64,000 nt of DNA from Pseudomonadales bacterium (lineage in GTDB: Bacteria > Pseudomonadota > Gammaproteobacteria > Pseudomonadales > Pseudohongiellaceae): the NCBI GenBank assembly GCA_024234395.1, contig JACKOH010000001.1, positions 124,001 through 188,000 on the forward strand, written 5' to 3'. The notes beneath the pieces are model-generated. The model was not told where the DNA came from. It saw only the letters and a program-made list of their open reading frames with translations, and ran no database searches. Every line of letters begins with the position of its first letter. Within the stretch, counting starts at the first letter, position 1. Both the position numbers and the translations under genes were made by a program. Of this stretch, positions 15,830-23,989 are shown one piece after another.

Positions 15830-17506
15830 TCACTCCCTGCTTTCGCCGACCGCGCGCGCTGCGACCAGGTCGATCTGCGGTTTGAAACTGTCGGGGTCGG
15901 CGGCTTTCCACCAGTCCGCGTAGTGGGTCTCTTCCGGGGCATCGAGGAGGGCTTTGTCGGGGATGAAGTTGTAAATTCGGTCTATGGCACTGGCTCTGGT
16001 GGCGCCGATTCTATGAATCAGGTGATGGGGCTGCAGGTCTCTGGGATGGGTCAGTCCGGCAGCAGCGACGATGTCGCTTAGCGCCGCCAGGGTTCTTTCG
16101 TGGAAGCGTGCTGCGCGGTCGGCCTGGATATCCACTACCAGACCCCGCTGGCGGCCCGGATCCTGCGTGGTGATGCCGGTGGGACAGGTTCCCAGGTGGC
16201 AGCGTTGTGCCTGAATGCAGCCGATGGAGAACATGAAGGCCCGGGCCGCATTGCACCAGTCGGCCCCGATGGCCAGGTTGTGGGCCAGACCGGCAGCGGA
16301 GTAGACTTTGCCACTTGCTGCCAGCTTTACCTTGTCGCGCAGGCCGGTACCTACCAGCGCGTTGCGCACCGTAATCAACCCTTCGGTCAGCGGCATCCCC
16401 ACATGGTTGGAGAGTTCCAGTGGTGCCGCTCCGGTTCCCCCTTCGCCACCGTCCACTACGATGTAGTCAAGGTAAATGCCGGTCTTCAACATGGCTTTCA
16501 TAATAGCCAGAACTTCATGAACCTGCCCGACGCAGAGTTTAATACCGATCGGTTTTCCACCCGACAGTTCGCGCATCCTGGCAGCGAATTCCAGTAATTG
16601 AACTGGCGTGGAAAAGGCCGAATGGCCACGCGGTGACAGGCAGTCCTGATGGGCGGGAACCAGGCGGATCCGGGCAATTTCCTCGCTGACCTTGGCGGCT
16701 GGCAGTAGGCCACCATGACCGGGCTTGGCCCCCTGGCTGAGCTTTATCTCGGTCATTCTGACCTGATCGCTGCAGGCATTTTCCCGGAACAGCGCCGGGT
16801 CGAACTTTCCCTCCGGGGTACGGCAGCCGAAATAACCCGAGCCTATTTCCCAGACCAGGTCGCCACCGTGTTTGCGGTGATAAGGGCTGATGCCGCCTTC
16901 GCCGGTGTCATGGTAAAAATTCCCCAGTTTTGCGCCCAGATTCAATGCTTCGACAGCATGCGCCGAAAGGGAGCCGAAACTCATTGCCGAAATATTGAAA
17001 ATCGAGGCGTCATAGGGCGCTGAACATTGAGGGCCGCCGATGCGAATGCGCGGAGCCTGGTCCGGGTTCTCGCAGGGAGCTATGGAATGACTGAGCCATT
17101 TGTATTCGTCCGAATCGGTATCCCGCTCGGTACCGAAAGGGTGGGTGTCAGTCTGCCCGCGGGCGCGGGCATGAACCAGCCTGCGGGCTTCCAGGCTGAA
17201 CGGTTTGCCTTCCAGGTCGTCTTCTACGATATAGGCCCGCAGATAGGGGTGCAGATCATAGAACAGCCAGCGCAGGCGGGCCGCGATAGGGTAGTTACGC
17301 GTCAGCGTCCAGCGCTTTTGCGTGTAGTCGTAAATTCCCAGAACCAGTAAGGGCAGGCTGATCGCCAGGCCGATGAGCCACCATGGGCTGTACAGGAGCA
17401 GAAAGCCAAACAGCAGGGAAAAGACTGCTGCAAGAATCAAAAGAACGCTGCGTTTGAGGGTGTCCAGCATGCGCGGAGCCGATTTTTCAGTGTCTGCAGT
17501 TGCCAT
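15830..17506 (-). CDS. FMN-binding glutamate synthase family protein, membrane-anchored
   Basis: 558 residues from the ATG at 17504-17506. Two N-terminal transmembrane helices (about residues 15-55, LILAAVFSLLFGFLLLYSPWW) anchor a GltB-like FMN domain. ISAMSFGSLS, TGEGGISPYH, GVGSGYFGC-like EIGSGYFGC and VDGGEGGTGAAP mark the FMN barrel. The 3Fe-4S cysteines are visible in CIQAQRCHLGTCPTGI. The family lacks the glutaminase domain, and its physiological reaction is not settled. An in-frame upstream start at 17572 would lie in a MITE-like repeat and is unlikely. First intact chromosomal gene after the island. Confidence 0.9.
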   Translation of the reverse strand: MATADTEKSAPRMLDTLKRSVLLILAAVFSLLFGFLLLYSPWWLIGLAISLPLLVLGIYDYTQKRWTLTRNYPIAARLRWLFYDLHPYLRAYIVEDDLEGKPFSLEARRLVHARARGQTDTHPFGTERDTDSDEYKWLSHSIAPCENPDQAPRIRIGGPQCSAPYDASIFNISAMSFGSLSAHAVEALNLGAKLGNFYHDTGEGGISPYHRKHGGDLVWEIGSGYFGCRTPEGKFDPALFRENACSDQVRMTEIKLSQGAKPGHGGLLPAAKVSEEIARIRLVPAHQDCLSPRGHSAFSTPVQLLEFAARMRELSGGKPIGIKLCVGQVHEVLAIMKAMLKTGIYLDYIVVDGGEGGTGAAPLELSNHVGMPLTEGLITVRNALVGTGLRDKVKLAASGKVYSAAGLAHNLAIGADWCNAARAFMFSIGCIQAQRCHLGTCPTGITTQDPGRQRGLVVDIQADRAARFHERTLAALSDIVAAAGLTHPRDLQPHHLIHRIGATRASAIDRIYNFIPDKALLDAPEETHYADWWKAADPDSFKPQIDLVAARAVGESRE

Positions 17507-17537
17507 GGGCGGGCTGTTCCCGGTCGAGGAGGATTGG

Positions 17538-17667
17538 CAGCCTGTTGAAAACCACACAGGAGAGTGAAACACAAGGCAGAATCTGGCGAAAAAGCGCAGT
17601 TTAGATGGGCATTTTTAGCCAGATTTTAGCGCCGTATTGTGCCAGCTGAGGGCTTTTCAACAGGCTG
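17538..17667. repeat. MITE-like element, copy 1 (inverted orientation)
   Basis: 130 bp bounded by perfect 14 bp inverted repeats, CAGCCTGTTGAAAA (17538-17551) and TTTTCAACAGGCTG (17654-17667). The interior, read on the minus strand, contains GGCACAATACGGCGCTAAAA and CGCCAGATTCTGCCTTG, shared with the second copy. No coding capacity. Confidence 0.75.
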
Positions 17668-17768
17668 TCAGAGTCCCGTGACCCGAGTATAACGATCAGT
17701 GCAGCATACCCCAAATTGTCAGGTGAAACCGGTACGGCATCAATTGCGCGGCGCTGTCTTCGGCCCCG

Positions 17769-18620
17769 TCAATTGGCCGCGGCCCGTTCCTGCTCCAGCT
17801 TGGCTTCGGCATTGGCGAGCAACTCATCCATCCAGTTATAGAAACCTTCCGGGTCGACAAACGGGTGCGGTTCGCCTTCCTGTCTGTTCTGCAGTTGTTG
17901 ATAACGTTCGAAGACGTCTCCGAGCCCGGGATGATTGGGGATATTGACTTCGATATCGGTAATTTTCTGGATGCGGCGAATACTGTCGATATAAGTCTCG
18001 GTGCGCTCGACACCACTGAAATTGAGGCCTGCACCACCGAACAGGAATGCAGTATGGGGATAACCGTCATCATAGACGGTGAAAAACGCTGACAGCACGC
18101 CCGGTGTGTGACCGGGCGTCTGCATGAAATGGACCCGGGTGCGGCCCAGGTTGATGACGCCACCGGTGGTGGCCGACAGGTGACGGACCGGTGTCGGGTA
18201 CTCACGATATTCCGCCGGTTGGGTGGTCATCTGCCAGTCCTGTTCGGTCATCATCACTACCGGACTGAATTCATCCTGGAACCGGCGGGCACCACCCACA
18301 TGGTCGTAGTGTGCATGGGTAATGACCAGGTAGCGGATGTCGTTGGGATCGAATCCCAGTTCGCGGATTCCGTCGATGGCGATATCGGTGAGGTCGCCGT
18401 ACAGGGAATCGAACACAATCAGTCCCTGATCGGACACCAGCAACCAGGCTGCTACCCATTTAGCGCCTATGTAATACAGATTATCGAAGACCTGAAAGGG
18501 GGCGACCCGCTGGATCGCTGGATCGTCGTTGTCGTTTGTCGCCTGGGCCTGGCCGGTTTTCGGTAACTGCAGACAGGCAACGATCAGGGTGAGGCAGATA
18601 AAGGTCTTCTTGTTATTCAT
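17769..18620 (-). CDS. Periplasmic MBL-fold metallo-hydrolase
   Basis: 283 residues with a signal peptide (about 1-25, ending TGQAQ). Metal ligands: HAHYDHVGG (the HxHxDH motif), TPGHTPG for the third His, and IPNHPG near the end for a further metal His. The overall layout resembles subclass B3 metallo-beta-lactamases and related exported hydrolases. Antibiotic hydrolysis is possible but not shown. The gene stands alone between two MITE-like repeats. Confidence 0.85.
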   Translation of the reverse strand: MNNKKTFICLTLIVACLQLPKTGQAQATNDNDDPAIQRVAPFQVFDNLYYIGAKWVAAWLLVSDQGLIVFDSLYGDLTDIAIDGIRELGFDPNDIRYLVITHAHYDHVGGARRFQDEFSPVVMMTEQDWQMTTQPAEYREYPTPVRHLSATTGGVINLGRTRVHFMQTPGHTPGVLSAFFTVYDDGYPHTAFLFGGAGLNFSGVERTETYIDSIRRIQKITDIEVNIPNHPGLGDVFERYQQLQNRQEGEPHPFVDPEGFYNWMDELLANAEAKLEQERAAAN

Positions 18621-18648
18621 GGCAGGATTCCTAGTTGAGCAAACCGTC

Positions 18649-18793
18649 CAGCAGTCTGTTTAAAAACCATCGGCTGGCACAAAACGGCGTTAAAATCTGG
18701 CTAAAAACGCTCGTTTACGGTGTGTAAACTGCGTTATACGCCAGATTTTGCCTTGCCTTGCGCTCACATGAAAGTTCTAAGCCAGGTTGCTGG
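18649..18793. repeat. MITE-like element, copy 2 (opposite orientation)
   Basis: Shares GGCTGGCACAA, ACGGCG, TAAAATCTGGCTAAAAA, TAAACTGCG and CGCCAGATT.TGCCTTG with copy 1, in the reverse orientation. Its ends are more decayed (AGTCTGTTTAAAA in place of AGCCTGTTGAAAA). It lies directly upstream of the MBL gene. Confidence 0.65.
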
Positions 18794-18858
18794 CCCTCAA
18801 TTCTAATAGCCCTTAATTCTAATCCCGATTACAAAGGATCGCACTTCCAGGCGGGCTA

Positions 18859-19638
18859 TCAGTGCTGAAATCCTGACAACAGGAAGCGGTAAGCGTCTCT
18901 GCCGCTGTCATAACGGGCATCAAACCGGGACGGCTGGCGGTCAAGTCCGGGAACCGGGGGAATTTCCAGGCTGAAAGAATGCCTTCCCAGCAGAAAAGCC
19001 CGGGACACCATCGGTTCGAAGAAGAGGGGATTCCCGTCGTAATAGCCGATCAACAGGGTTGCGGAGAATGGTTCGGTCCCTTCGGTTTCGCTCAGTCTGA
19101 AAGCGTGCATTCCCATCTGCGGGACACATACGCCGATCAATTCGTCGGTACCGGTCAACGCGGCCATCTCCGGTGGCAGTGCCAGATCCGGCAGCCCATA
19201 GCCCGGCGGCATCAGCTCCGGTTTGCGGTTGTTCAGGCAATCGATCGCCGTGCGCTGCTCCGGGTCGGTCAGGTAGAAGTGGAAATCAAAATGCGGAGTC
19301 AGAAACGGAAGCGGCGGGTGTCCCATGGACTCCCAGTTGATGGTCATATGCTGCAGGCCGGTGGCGGCCTGCACTGGTTGCGGATAGTGGATAGCGGCAG
19401 CAGTGGCGGGTGGCCAGGTCATTTCGGTTGTCGCGGGAGCCGACTCGATTGCTGCCAGTGGAATCTCCACTCCCAATGCGGTCAGCCTGCCCGCTTCATT
19501 GATGGTCCAGGTACAGACGTTGGCGCCAAACAGGGCCGCGCAATCGCCAGGTAATTCCTCTGCCGCCAGATTTCCGGCAGGACCGGCAAGGCAGAGCAGC
19601 ACAGAATAAAGCAGTGAGTAATTCTTGATACTTTGCAT
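18859..19638 (-). CDS. Secreted protein resembling DUF5602/TTHB210
   Basis: 259 residues from the ATG at 19636-19638, chosen because a GGAGATG site precedes it and a signal peptide follows (MQSIKNYSLLYSVLLCLAG, cleavage near NLAAEE). Family-like features are MTINWESMGHPP, HFDFHFYLT and MGMHAFRLSETEG, a His-rich pattern that may bind metal. A longer in-frame extension to 19758 has no signal-like start. Function unknown. Downstream of the MAPEG gene on the same strand. Confidence 0.7.
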   Translation of the reverse strand: MQSIKNYSLLYSVLLCLAGPAGNLAAEELPGDCAALFGANVCTWTINEAGRLTALGVEIPLAAIESAPATTEMTWPPATAAAIHYPQPVQAATGLQHMTINWESMGHPPLPFLTPHFDFHFYLTDPEQRTAIDCLNNRKPELMPPGYGLPDLALPPEMAALTGTDELIGVCVPQMGMHAFRLSETEGTEPFSATLLIGYYDGNPLFFEPMVSRAFLLGRHSFSLEIPPVPGLDRQPSRFDARYDSGRDAYRFLLSGFQH

Positions 19639-19744
19639 AGATGCATCTCCAGGATAAAAATCGGGAACCTCGTCAGCACCCTCGGTCCAGCCATTGTTGT
19701 GCTGACAACGGGTAAGGAGCCGGATCGAAGCACCCGGCACAGGA

Positions 19745-20227
19745 TCAACCGGCGGCAACGGCCTGCCAGAGGGTGTATCCCGCCATCACCAGCACCGAGA
19801 CCGAACTCAGCGTCCAGAAAGTGGCCCGCACGTCATGAATCTGGGCAGTCAGGTACGCAAAAAAGTGGGCGAGCCGGGCCAGTACATAGCCCCAGAGCAG
19901 GCACTGCGCCAGCAACAACGGGGGTTCGACGAGAACAAACAGAAACCCTGCAACCAGGAAGGCGGGGATGCTTTCCAGGTCATTCAGGTTCATCCGGCGG
20001 GAGCGCTCCACGTATTCATTTACCTCCAGTTGCGAGGCGACCGGATTGGGGTTGATGGGGCTCTTTTTTATGTCCTCGGGGCTGCGGAAGCCCGCAGACA
20101 CTTTTAACATCCTGGCAACCGTCATCCATGGTTGCAGCATCAGTTTGAGAAGCATAAGGCTGGCGGTTGTCAGGTAAACCTGAAACAGTGGGTTTTGCAG
20201 GTTGAGTAGAACTTGTTCGCTGGCCAT
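19745..20227 (-). CDS. MAPEG family membrane protein
   Basis: 160 residues, four hydrophobic helices. Hallmarks are NPLFQVYLTTASLMLLK in helix 1, then VERSRRMNLNDLESIPAF, the conserved loop with Asn, Glu and Arg that contacts glutathione in microsomal GST1-like proteins. AHFFAYLTAQIHDVRATFW is the family's helix 3-4 signature. Start at 20225-20227 after a CAGGAGCC site. Probably a glutathione transferase or peroxidase in the inner membrane. Divergent from the TetR gene. Confidence 0.88.
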   Translation of the reverse strand: MASEQVLLNLQNPLFQVYLTTASLMLLKLMLQPWMTVARMLKVSAGFRSPEDIKKSPINPNPVASQLEVNEYVERSRRMNLNDLESIPAFLVAGFLFVLVEPPLLLAQCLLWGYVLARLAHFFAYLTAQIHDVRATFWTLSSVSVLVMAGYTLWQAVAAG

Positions 20228-20339
20228 GATCATTGGCTCCTGAGTGGTGGACTTGGCGACCTTGTGTGGATATAATTAAACACTGTTAAAAAAATTGAAC
20301 AAGATACTATTTTTGAAATATGCAACGCATGAGTGACCG
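20228..20339. promoter_or_regulatory. Divergent MAPEG-TetR control region
   Basis: A 112 bp AT-rich gap between divergent starts. It contains TATAATTAAACACTGTT and TTAAAAAAATTGAACAAGATACTATTTTTG, with plausible -10 elements on both strands (TATAAT on the plus strand at 20270). A TetR regulator beside a detoxification gene commonly controls both from such a gap; that is inference. Confidence 0.45.
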
Positions 20340-21026
20340 ATGAGTAAAACGAGCAGCAAGAATTCAGACGACCGGCGTAAGCTCAGAATTGAGCAGAAGC
20401 ATGCCCGCGCAAGGCAGGAAATCCTTCAGGCTGCGGAGCAGCTACTCGTCGAGAAGGGGCTTGAGGCAGTCACTCTCGCCTCGGTGGCAGGCCGACTGAA
20501 TCTGTCCAAGCAGGCCTTGTATCACTACTACTCATCCAAGGAGGCGCTGGTCATCAGCCTGACCGCGGCCCTGCTGGACAATGAAATCGATGCCATCCTC
20601 GCCGCACTGCAACAGGCGGATCCAGATGAGGGCTGTCTGGGGGTCATGATCAGGACGTTTTATGGCCATTACATAGCGCACCTCGATGCATTCCGCACCA
20701 TCTATTGCCAGTCACAGCTCACCTCGTCGGTCGCGCTGCGGCCTGATGAGCAGACCATTCGCGAGCGGGTCAATCCGCGTACCCGGGAGCTATTCAGCTA
20801 CCTGGAGGAGCGGCTGGCGACGGAGGGGATGAGCAAGAAGCAACGGGCTGCAGTCCGGCGCCTGGCCTATTCTGCCTGGCTTGCCGCTCTGGGCCTGGTC
20901 ACCATGCTGGGTGTCGCTGAAAGTGCCGGCGATCCGCTGGTTCACAAGGATAGCGACCTGGTGGAAACGCTGGCCGGGGTGTTCAATGCCGCTGCTGAAT
21001 CGCTGGGCGCGCAAAAAACAGGCTGA
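20340..21026 (+). CDS. TetR family transcriptional regulator
   Basis: 228 residues. The N-terminal TetR HTH (about 24-70) reads ILQAAEQLLVEKGLEAVTLASVAGRL then LSKQALYHYYSSKEAL. The C-terminal ligand domain resembles the TetR_C family with GHYIAHLDAFRTIY. Likely represses the divergent MAPEG gene and possibly itself; the effector is unknown. Confidence 0.9.
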   Translation: MSKTSSKNSDDRRKLRIEQKHARARQEILQAAEQLLVEKGLEAVTLASVAGRLNLSKQALYHYYSSKEALVISLTAALLDNEIDAILAALQQADPDEGCLGVMIRTFYGHYIAHLDAFRTIYCQSQLTSSVALRPDEQTIRERVNPRTRELFSYLEERLATEGMSKKQRAAVRRLAYSAWLAALGLVTMLGVAESAGDPLVHKDSDLVETLAGVFNAAAESLGAQKTG

Positions 21027-21120
21027 TCAGGCGAATTCTCCAAGTCTGGCATTTATTCGACAAAATTCATACTTTTTGCAGAAGATCCCGGTATTTCCAG
21101 CTCTCTAGACAGCAATATTA

Positions 21121-21136
21121 ACCGTTAATTAACGGT
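21121..21136. promoter_or_regulatory. 16 bp perfect palindrome upstream of TonB receptor
   Basis: ACCGTTAATTAACGGT, an exact palindrome 110 bp before the first possible receptor start. It could be an operator for a dimeric regulator. No regulator is assigned. Confidence 0.45.
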
Positions 21137-21245
21137 AAATTTGCATCAATCGGCCGCCTGTTCCGGTAGGGTTATCACTGAATCGAATGAAACCGGGTCC
21201 TAGCAACCTGGTTCAAAAGACACTGAGTCATAAAAAACTGGCGGG

Positions 21246-23489
21246 TTGTGTGCCTGTCTCACCGGGGAGAAACCTAAATTGAACTATCCTGAGCCGAGCG
21301 AAGAGTCACAACTGCATCAATGGAGCAGGCAAAGGCAATTGGGGTCGCAGCGGGAGGCACAGCAGGAACAGGCACAGCAGCAAGAGGCAGAAAGGCAATA
21401 CGACTCGCACGACGTGTTGCGCTGCAGGCTGACTGGAGAATTGCCAGGAGTTTCGTCGGACCAGTCAGGACTGCCCCGGGTCAGGCAATCGGCTCTGATG
21501 GTCGCGGTCCTGACCAGCCTGCTTGCCACTGCGGCATCGCGGGCGCAGGAGCCGGACCCGGTCGAGGAAATCGTGATTTTCGGCCGCAATACTGACCTGG
21601 TGGGACGGGCAGACTCAGCAAGTGTGGGTTATGTCGGTGGCGCGGACCTGCTGATCCGTCCTCTGGTCAAGACCGCCGAACTGCTGGAGTCCATGCCCGG
21701 CATGGTGGCGGTCCAGCATTCTGGCAGCGGCAAGGCCAACCAGTATTTTCTGCGTGGCTTCAACCTGGATCATGGCACTGACTACACGGTACACCTGGAT
21801 GGCGTGCCTCTGAATCTGCGGTCCCATGGTCATGGACAGGGCTACCTGGATGTGAATGGCGTGATTCCGGAAACCGTGGACGGGATCGATTACCGGAAAG
21901 GTCCCTATTACGCGGACCTGGGGGATTTTTCCCTGGCCGGCGCCTCTTTCATCAACACCATCGACCGGCTGGAACAACCATTCGTCTCGGGTGAATCCGG
22001 AGAGAATGGTTGGGGCCGCTATGTCGGCGGATCCAGTTTCGATCTGGCAGATGGCACGCTCACACTCATCGGTGAATACAAGAACTACGACGGCCCTTGG
22101 GATCACGGCGAGGATCTGAATCACCTCTCGCTATGGAGCAAGTACCTGACCACCACCCGGTTCGGAGAGGCAGCCTTCACACTGTCCGCCTATCAGGCGG
22201 ACTGGGAACCCACCGAACAGATTCCGGAGCGGGCCATCGGCACTCCGGTCTGCCCTGACTCGTTCTGCAGCCTCGATCCGACAGCCCAGGGCGAGACCAC
22301 GCGCTGGATCGCAGCCGCGGACCTGACCGGAAATAACTGGAGCGCCAATCTTTACGGGCAGTATTACGATTGGACCATGTCTTCCAATCCGACCTACGAC
22401 GCCCAGATCAACCAGTTCGACAAACGCTGGATAGCGGGTGGCAGGGCGGACCGGACCGTACTCGACAATGACAGGTTCCAGATCACCACGGGCGCCGAAT
22501 TTCGCTATGACCAGGGCAAGCGGATCGGAGTCGAGGCCTACGAACGGGGCGTGTACACCGGAGATATCGCAGCCAACGAGATCGCGGAATTTTCGGTCGG
22601 CCCCTTTGTCGATGCCACCTGGTACGCCAGCAGCAAACTTCGCGTTAACACAGGCCTGCGATACGACTACTACGACTTTGACGTCACCGCGCTCAACGGG
22701 TTGAGCGCAGCGGGTCAGAAAACGGACAGTGAAGTGTCGCCCAAGATCGGTCTGGCCTATACGGCGCTGGACAATCTGGAACTGTACTACAACTGGGGGC
22801 AGGGGTTTCATTCCAACGATGCCCGCGGCGTGGTCAACCCGGTGGACCCGGTCCCCGGTCTTTCCACCGGCACGGGTTACGAAGTCGGCGGTCGGCTGAC
22901 GCTGGGAGACTTGAAATTCACCAGTGCCTACTGGTGGCTGGATCAGGACAGTGAGCTGATTTTCGTGGGAGATTCCAATTCGGTGGAACCCAAGGGCGCA
23001 TCGAAGCGGGATGGTTATGAGTTGACGATGTTCTGGCGCCCGGTGGACTGGTTCGCCATGGATGCTTCGTTCAACTCCAGCGATGCCCGTTACCTGGATA
23101 ATCCGGAAGGCGATTATGTGGAGCAGGCCGTAGAGGAAGCCGCGCAGTTGGGTCTTTCCTTTACGCAGCCTGACTGGGATGCCAGCCTGAGGGTCCGCTA
23201 CCTGGGTCCCTACGCGCTGGATGCCACCAATTCCCGGCGTGGAGAAGCACTGACCACGGCAAATTTCCGCAGCGATTACCACTTCGATTCAGTCACGCTG
23301 TTCCTGGAAGTGATCAATCTGTTCGACAGCGATGGCAAGGAAATCGTCTATTACTATCCTGCCTACGTGGACGGCCTCGATCCACCAGGGCTGACTTCAG
23401 AGGATATTGACTGTGCGGTCACGAATTGCTTGATGAGCCGGGCTACCATGCCGAGGGCTGTCAGGGCAGGAATTAAATATTCGTTCTGA
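21246..23489 (+). CDS. TonB-dependent outer-membrane receptor
   Basis: Plug domain with VEEIVIFGRN near the N-terminus of the mature protein, PLVKTAELLESMPGM, and the block HLDGVPLNLRSHGHGQGYLD. The beta-barrel ends in Phe (IKYSF). The substrate is unknown. The open frame begins at 21246, but its first 84 residues are Gln/Glu-rich and not signal-like. The signal peptide is LMVAVLTSLLATAASRAQ, so translation probably starts near 21498 (ATG) or at a nearby alternative codon. The end is convergent with the PH-domain gene. Confidence 0.88.
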   Translation: MCACLTGEKPKLNYPEPSEESQLHQWSRQRQLGSQREAQQEQAQQQEAERQYDSHDVLRCRLTGELPGVSSDQSGLPRVRQSALMVAVLTSLLATAASRAQEPDPVEEIVIFGRNTDLVGRADSASVGYVGGADLLIRPLVKTAELLESMPGMVAVQHSGSGKANQYFLRGFNLDHGTDYTVHLDGVPLNLRSHGHGQGYLDVNGVIPETVDGIDYRKGPYYADLGDFSLAGASFINTIDRLEQPFVSGESGENGWGRYVGGSSFDLADGTLTLIGEYKNYDGPWDHGEDLNHLSLWSKYLTTTRFGEAAFTLSAYQADWEPTEQIPERAIGTPVCPDSFCSLDPTAQGETTRWIAAADLTGNNWSANLYGQYYDWTMSSNPTYDAQINQFDKRWIAGGRADRTVLDNDRFQITTGAEFRYDQGKRIGVEAYERGVYTGDIAANEIAEFSVGPFVDATWYASSKLRVNTGLRYDYYDFDVTALNGLSAAGQKTDSEVSPKIGLAYTALDNLELYYNWGQGFHSNDARGVVNPVDPVPGLSTGTGYEVGGRLTLGDLKFTSAYWWLDQDSELIFVGDSNSVEPKGASKRDGYELTMFWRPVDWFAMDASFNSSDARYLDNPEGDYVEQAVEEAAQLGLSFTQPDWDASLRVRYLGPYALDATNSRRGEALTTANFRSDYHFDSVTLFLEVINLFDSDGKEIVYYYPAYVDGLDPPGLTSEDIDCAVTNCLMSRATMPRAVRAGIKYSF

Positions 23490-23499
23490 GCAACCGGTT

Positions 23500-23859
23500 T
23501 CAGTCCGTCAGTTCTCTGACCCGATGCGGGTCGGGCATCCCCTGGGCGACTATTTCCGGCGTGTCGCCGGCTGTATAGATTTCAATTGTGCCGACACCGA
23601 AAATACGGTTCATCAGGGATTGCCGGACTTTGACAGAGCGAATGCTGGACTTGTTGATTTCCGAATGCTCTTTACTGAGGATACCGGTCTCGTAGCGGAT
23701 CTCGTTCTCGTCGACGGTAAAGACCGTGTTGCGGGCCGACAGATACCACCAGAGCAGGATAAACAGACCCAGGCCCAGCACCGGGATCAGCAGGATGCAG
23801 CCGATAAATCCCAGCGGATTACCTTTGAACATGGTGGGGTGTTTTGAATAGGTGTCCAT
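23500..23859 (-). CDS. Membrane-flanked PH domain protein (bPH2/DUF304-like)
   Basis: 119 residues. Two hydrophobic stretches merge at about residues 17-42 (FIGCILLIPVLGLGLFILLWWY). They are followed by a bacterial PH domain, FTVDENEIRYETGILSKEHSEI, then RSVKVRQSLMNRIFGVGTIEIYTAG, the family signature. The role is not established; such domains often sit near membrane-stress functions. Confidence 0.85.
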   Translation of the reverse strand: MDTYSKHPTMFKGNPLGFIGCILLIPVLGLGLFILLWWYLSARNTVFTVDENEIRYETGILSKEHSEINKSSIRSVKVRQSLMNRIFGVGTIEIYTAGDTPEIVAQGMPDPHRVRELTD

Positions 23860-23989
23860 GATTGCAATCCTGAGTTACCTGCCGGTCGAATAAGCGCTTA
23901 AGGTAGCGGCAAGATCGGCATTTGTCCAATCAGTGCGGTCCGGCACAGGGTCAAGTGCCTCATGGGCCGGAACTTCACTGCGCTGACAA

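Noticed and set aside
22131..23282. 383-codon minus-strand open frame
   Set aside because: Antisense to the TonB receptor barrel; no domain or ribosome site.
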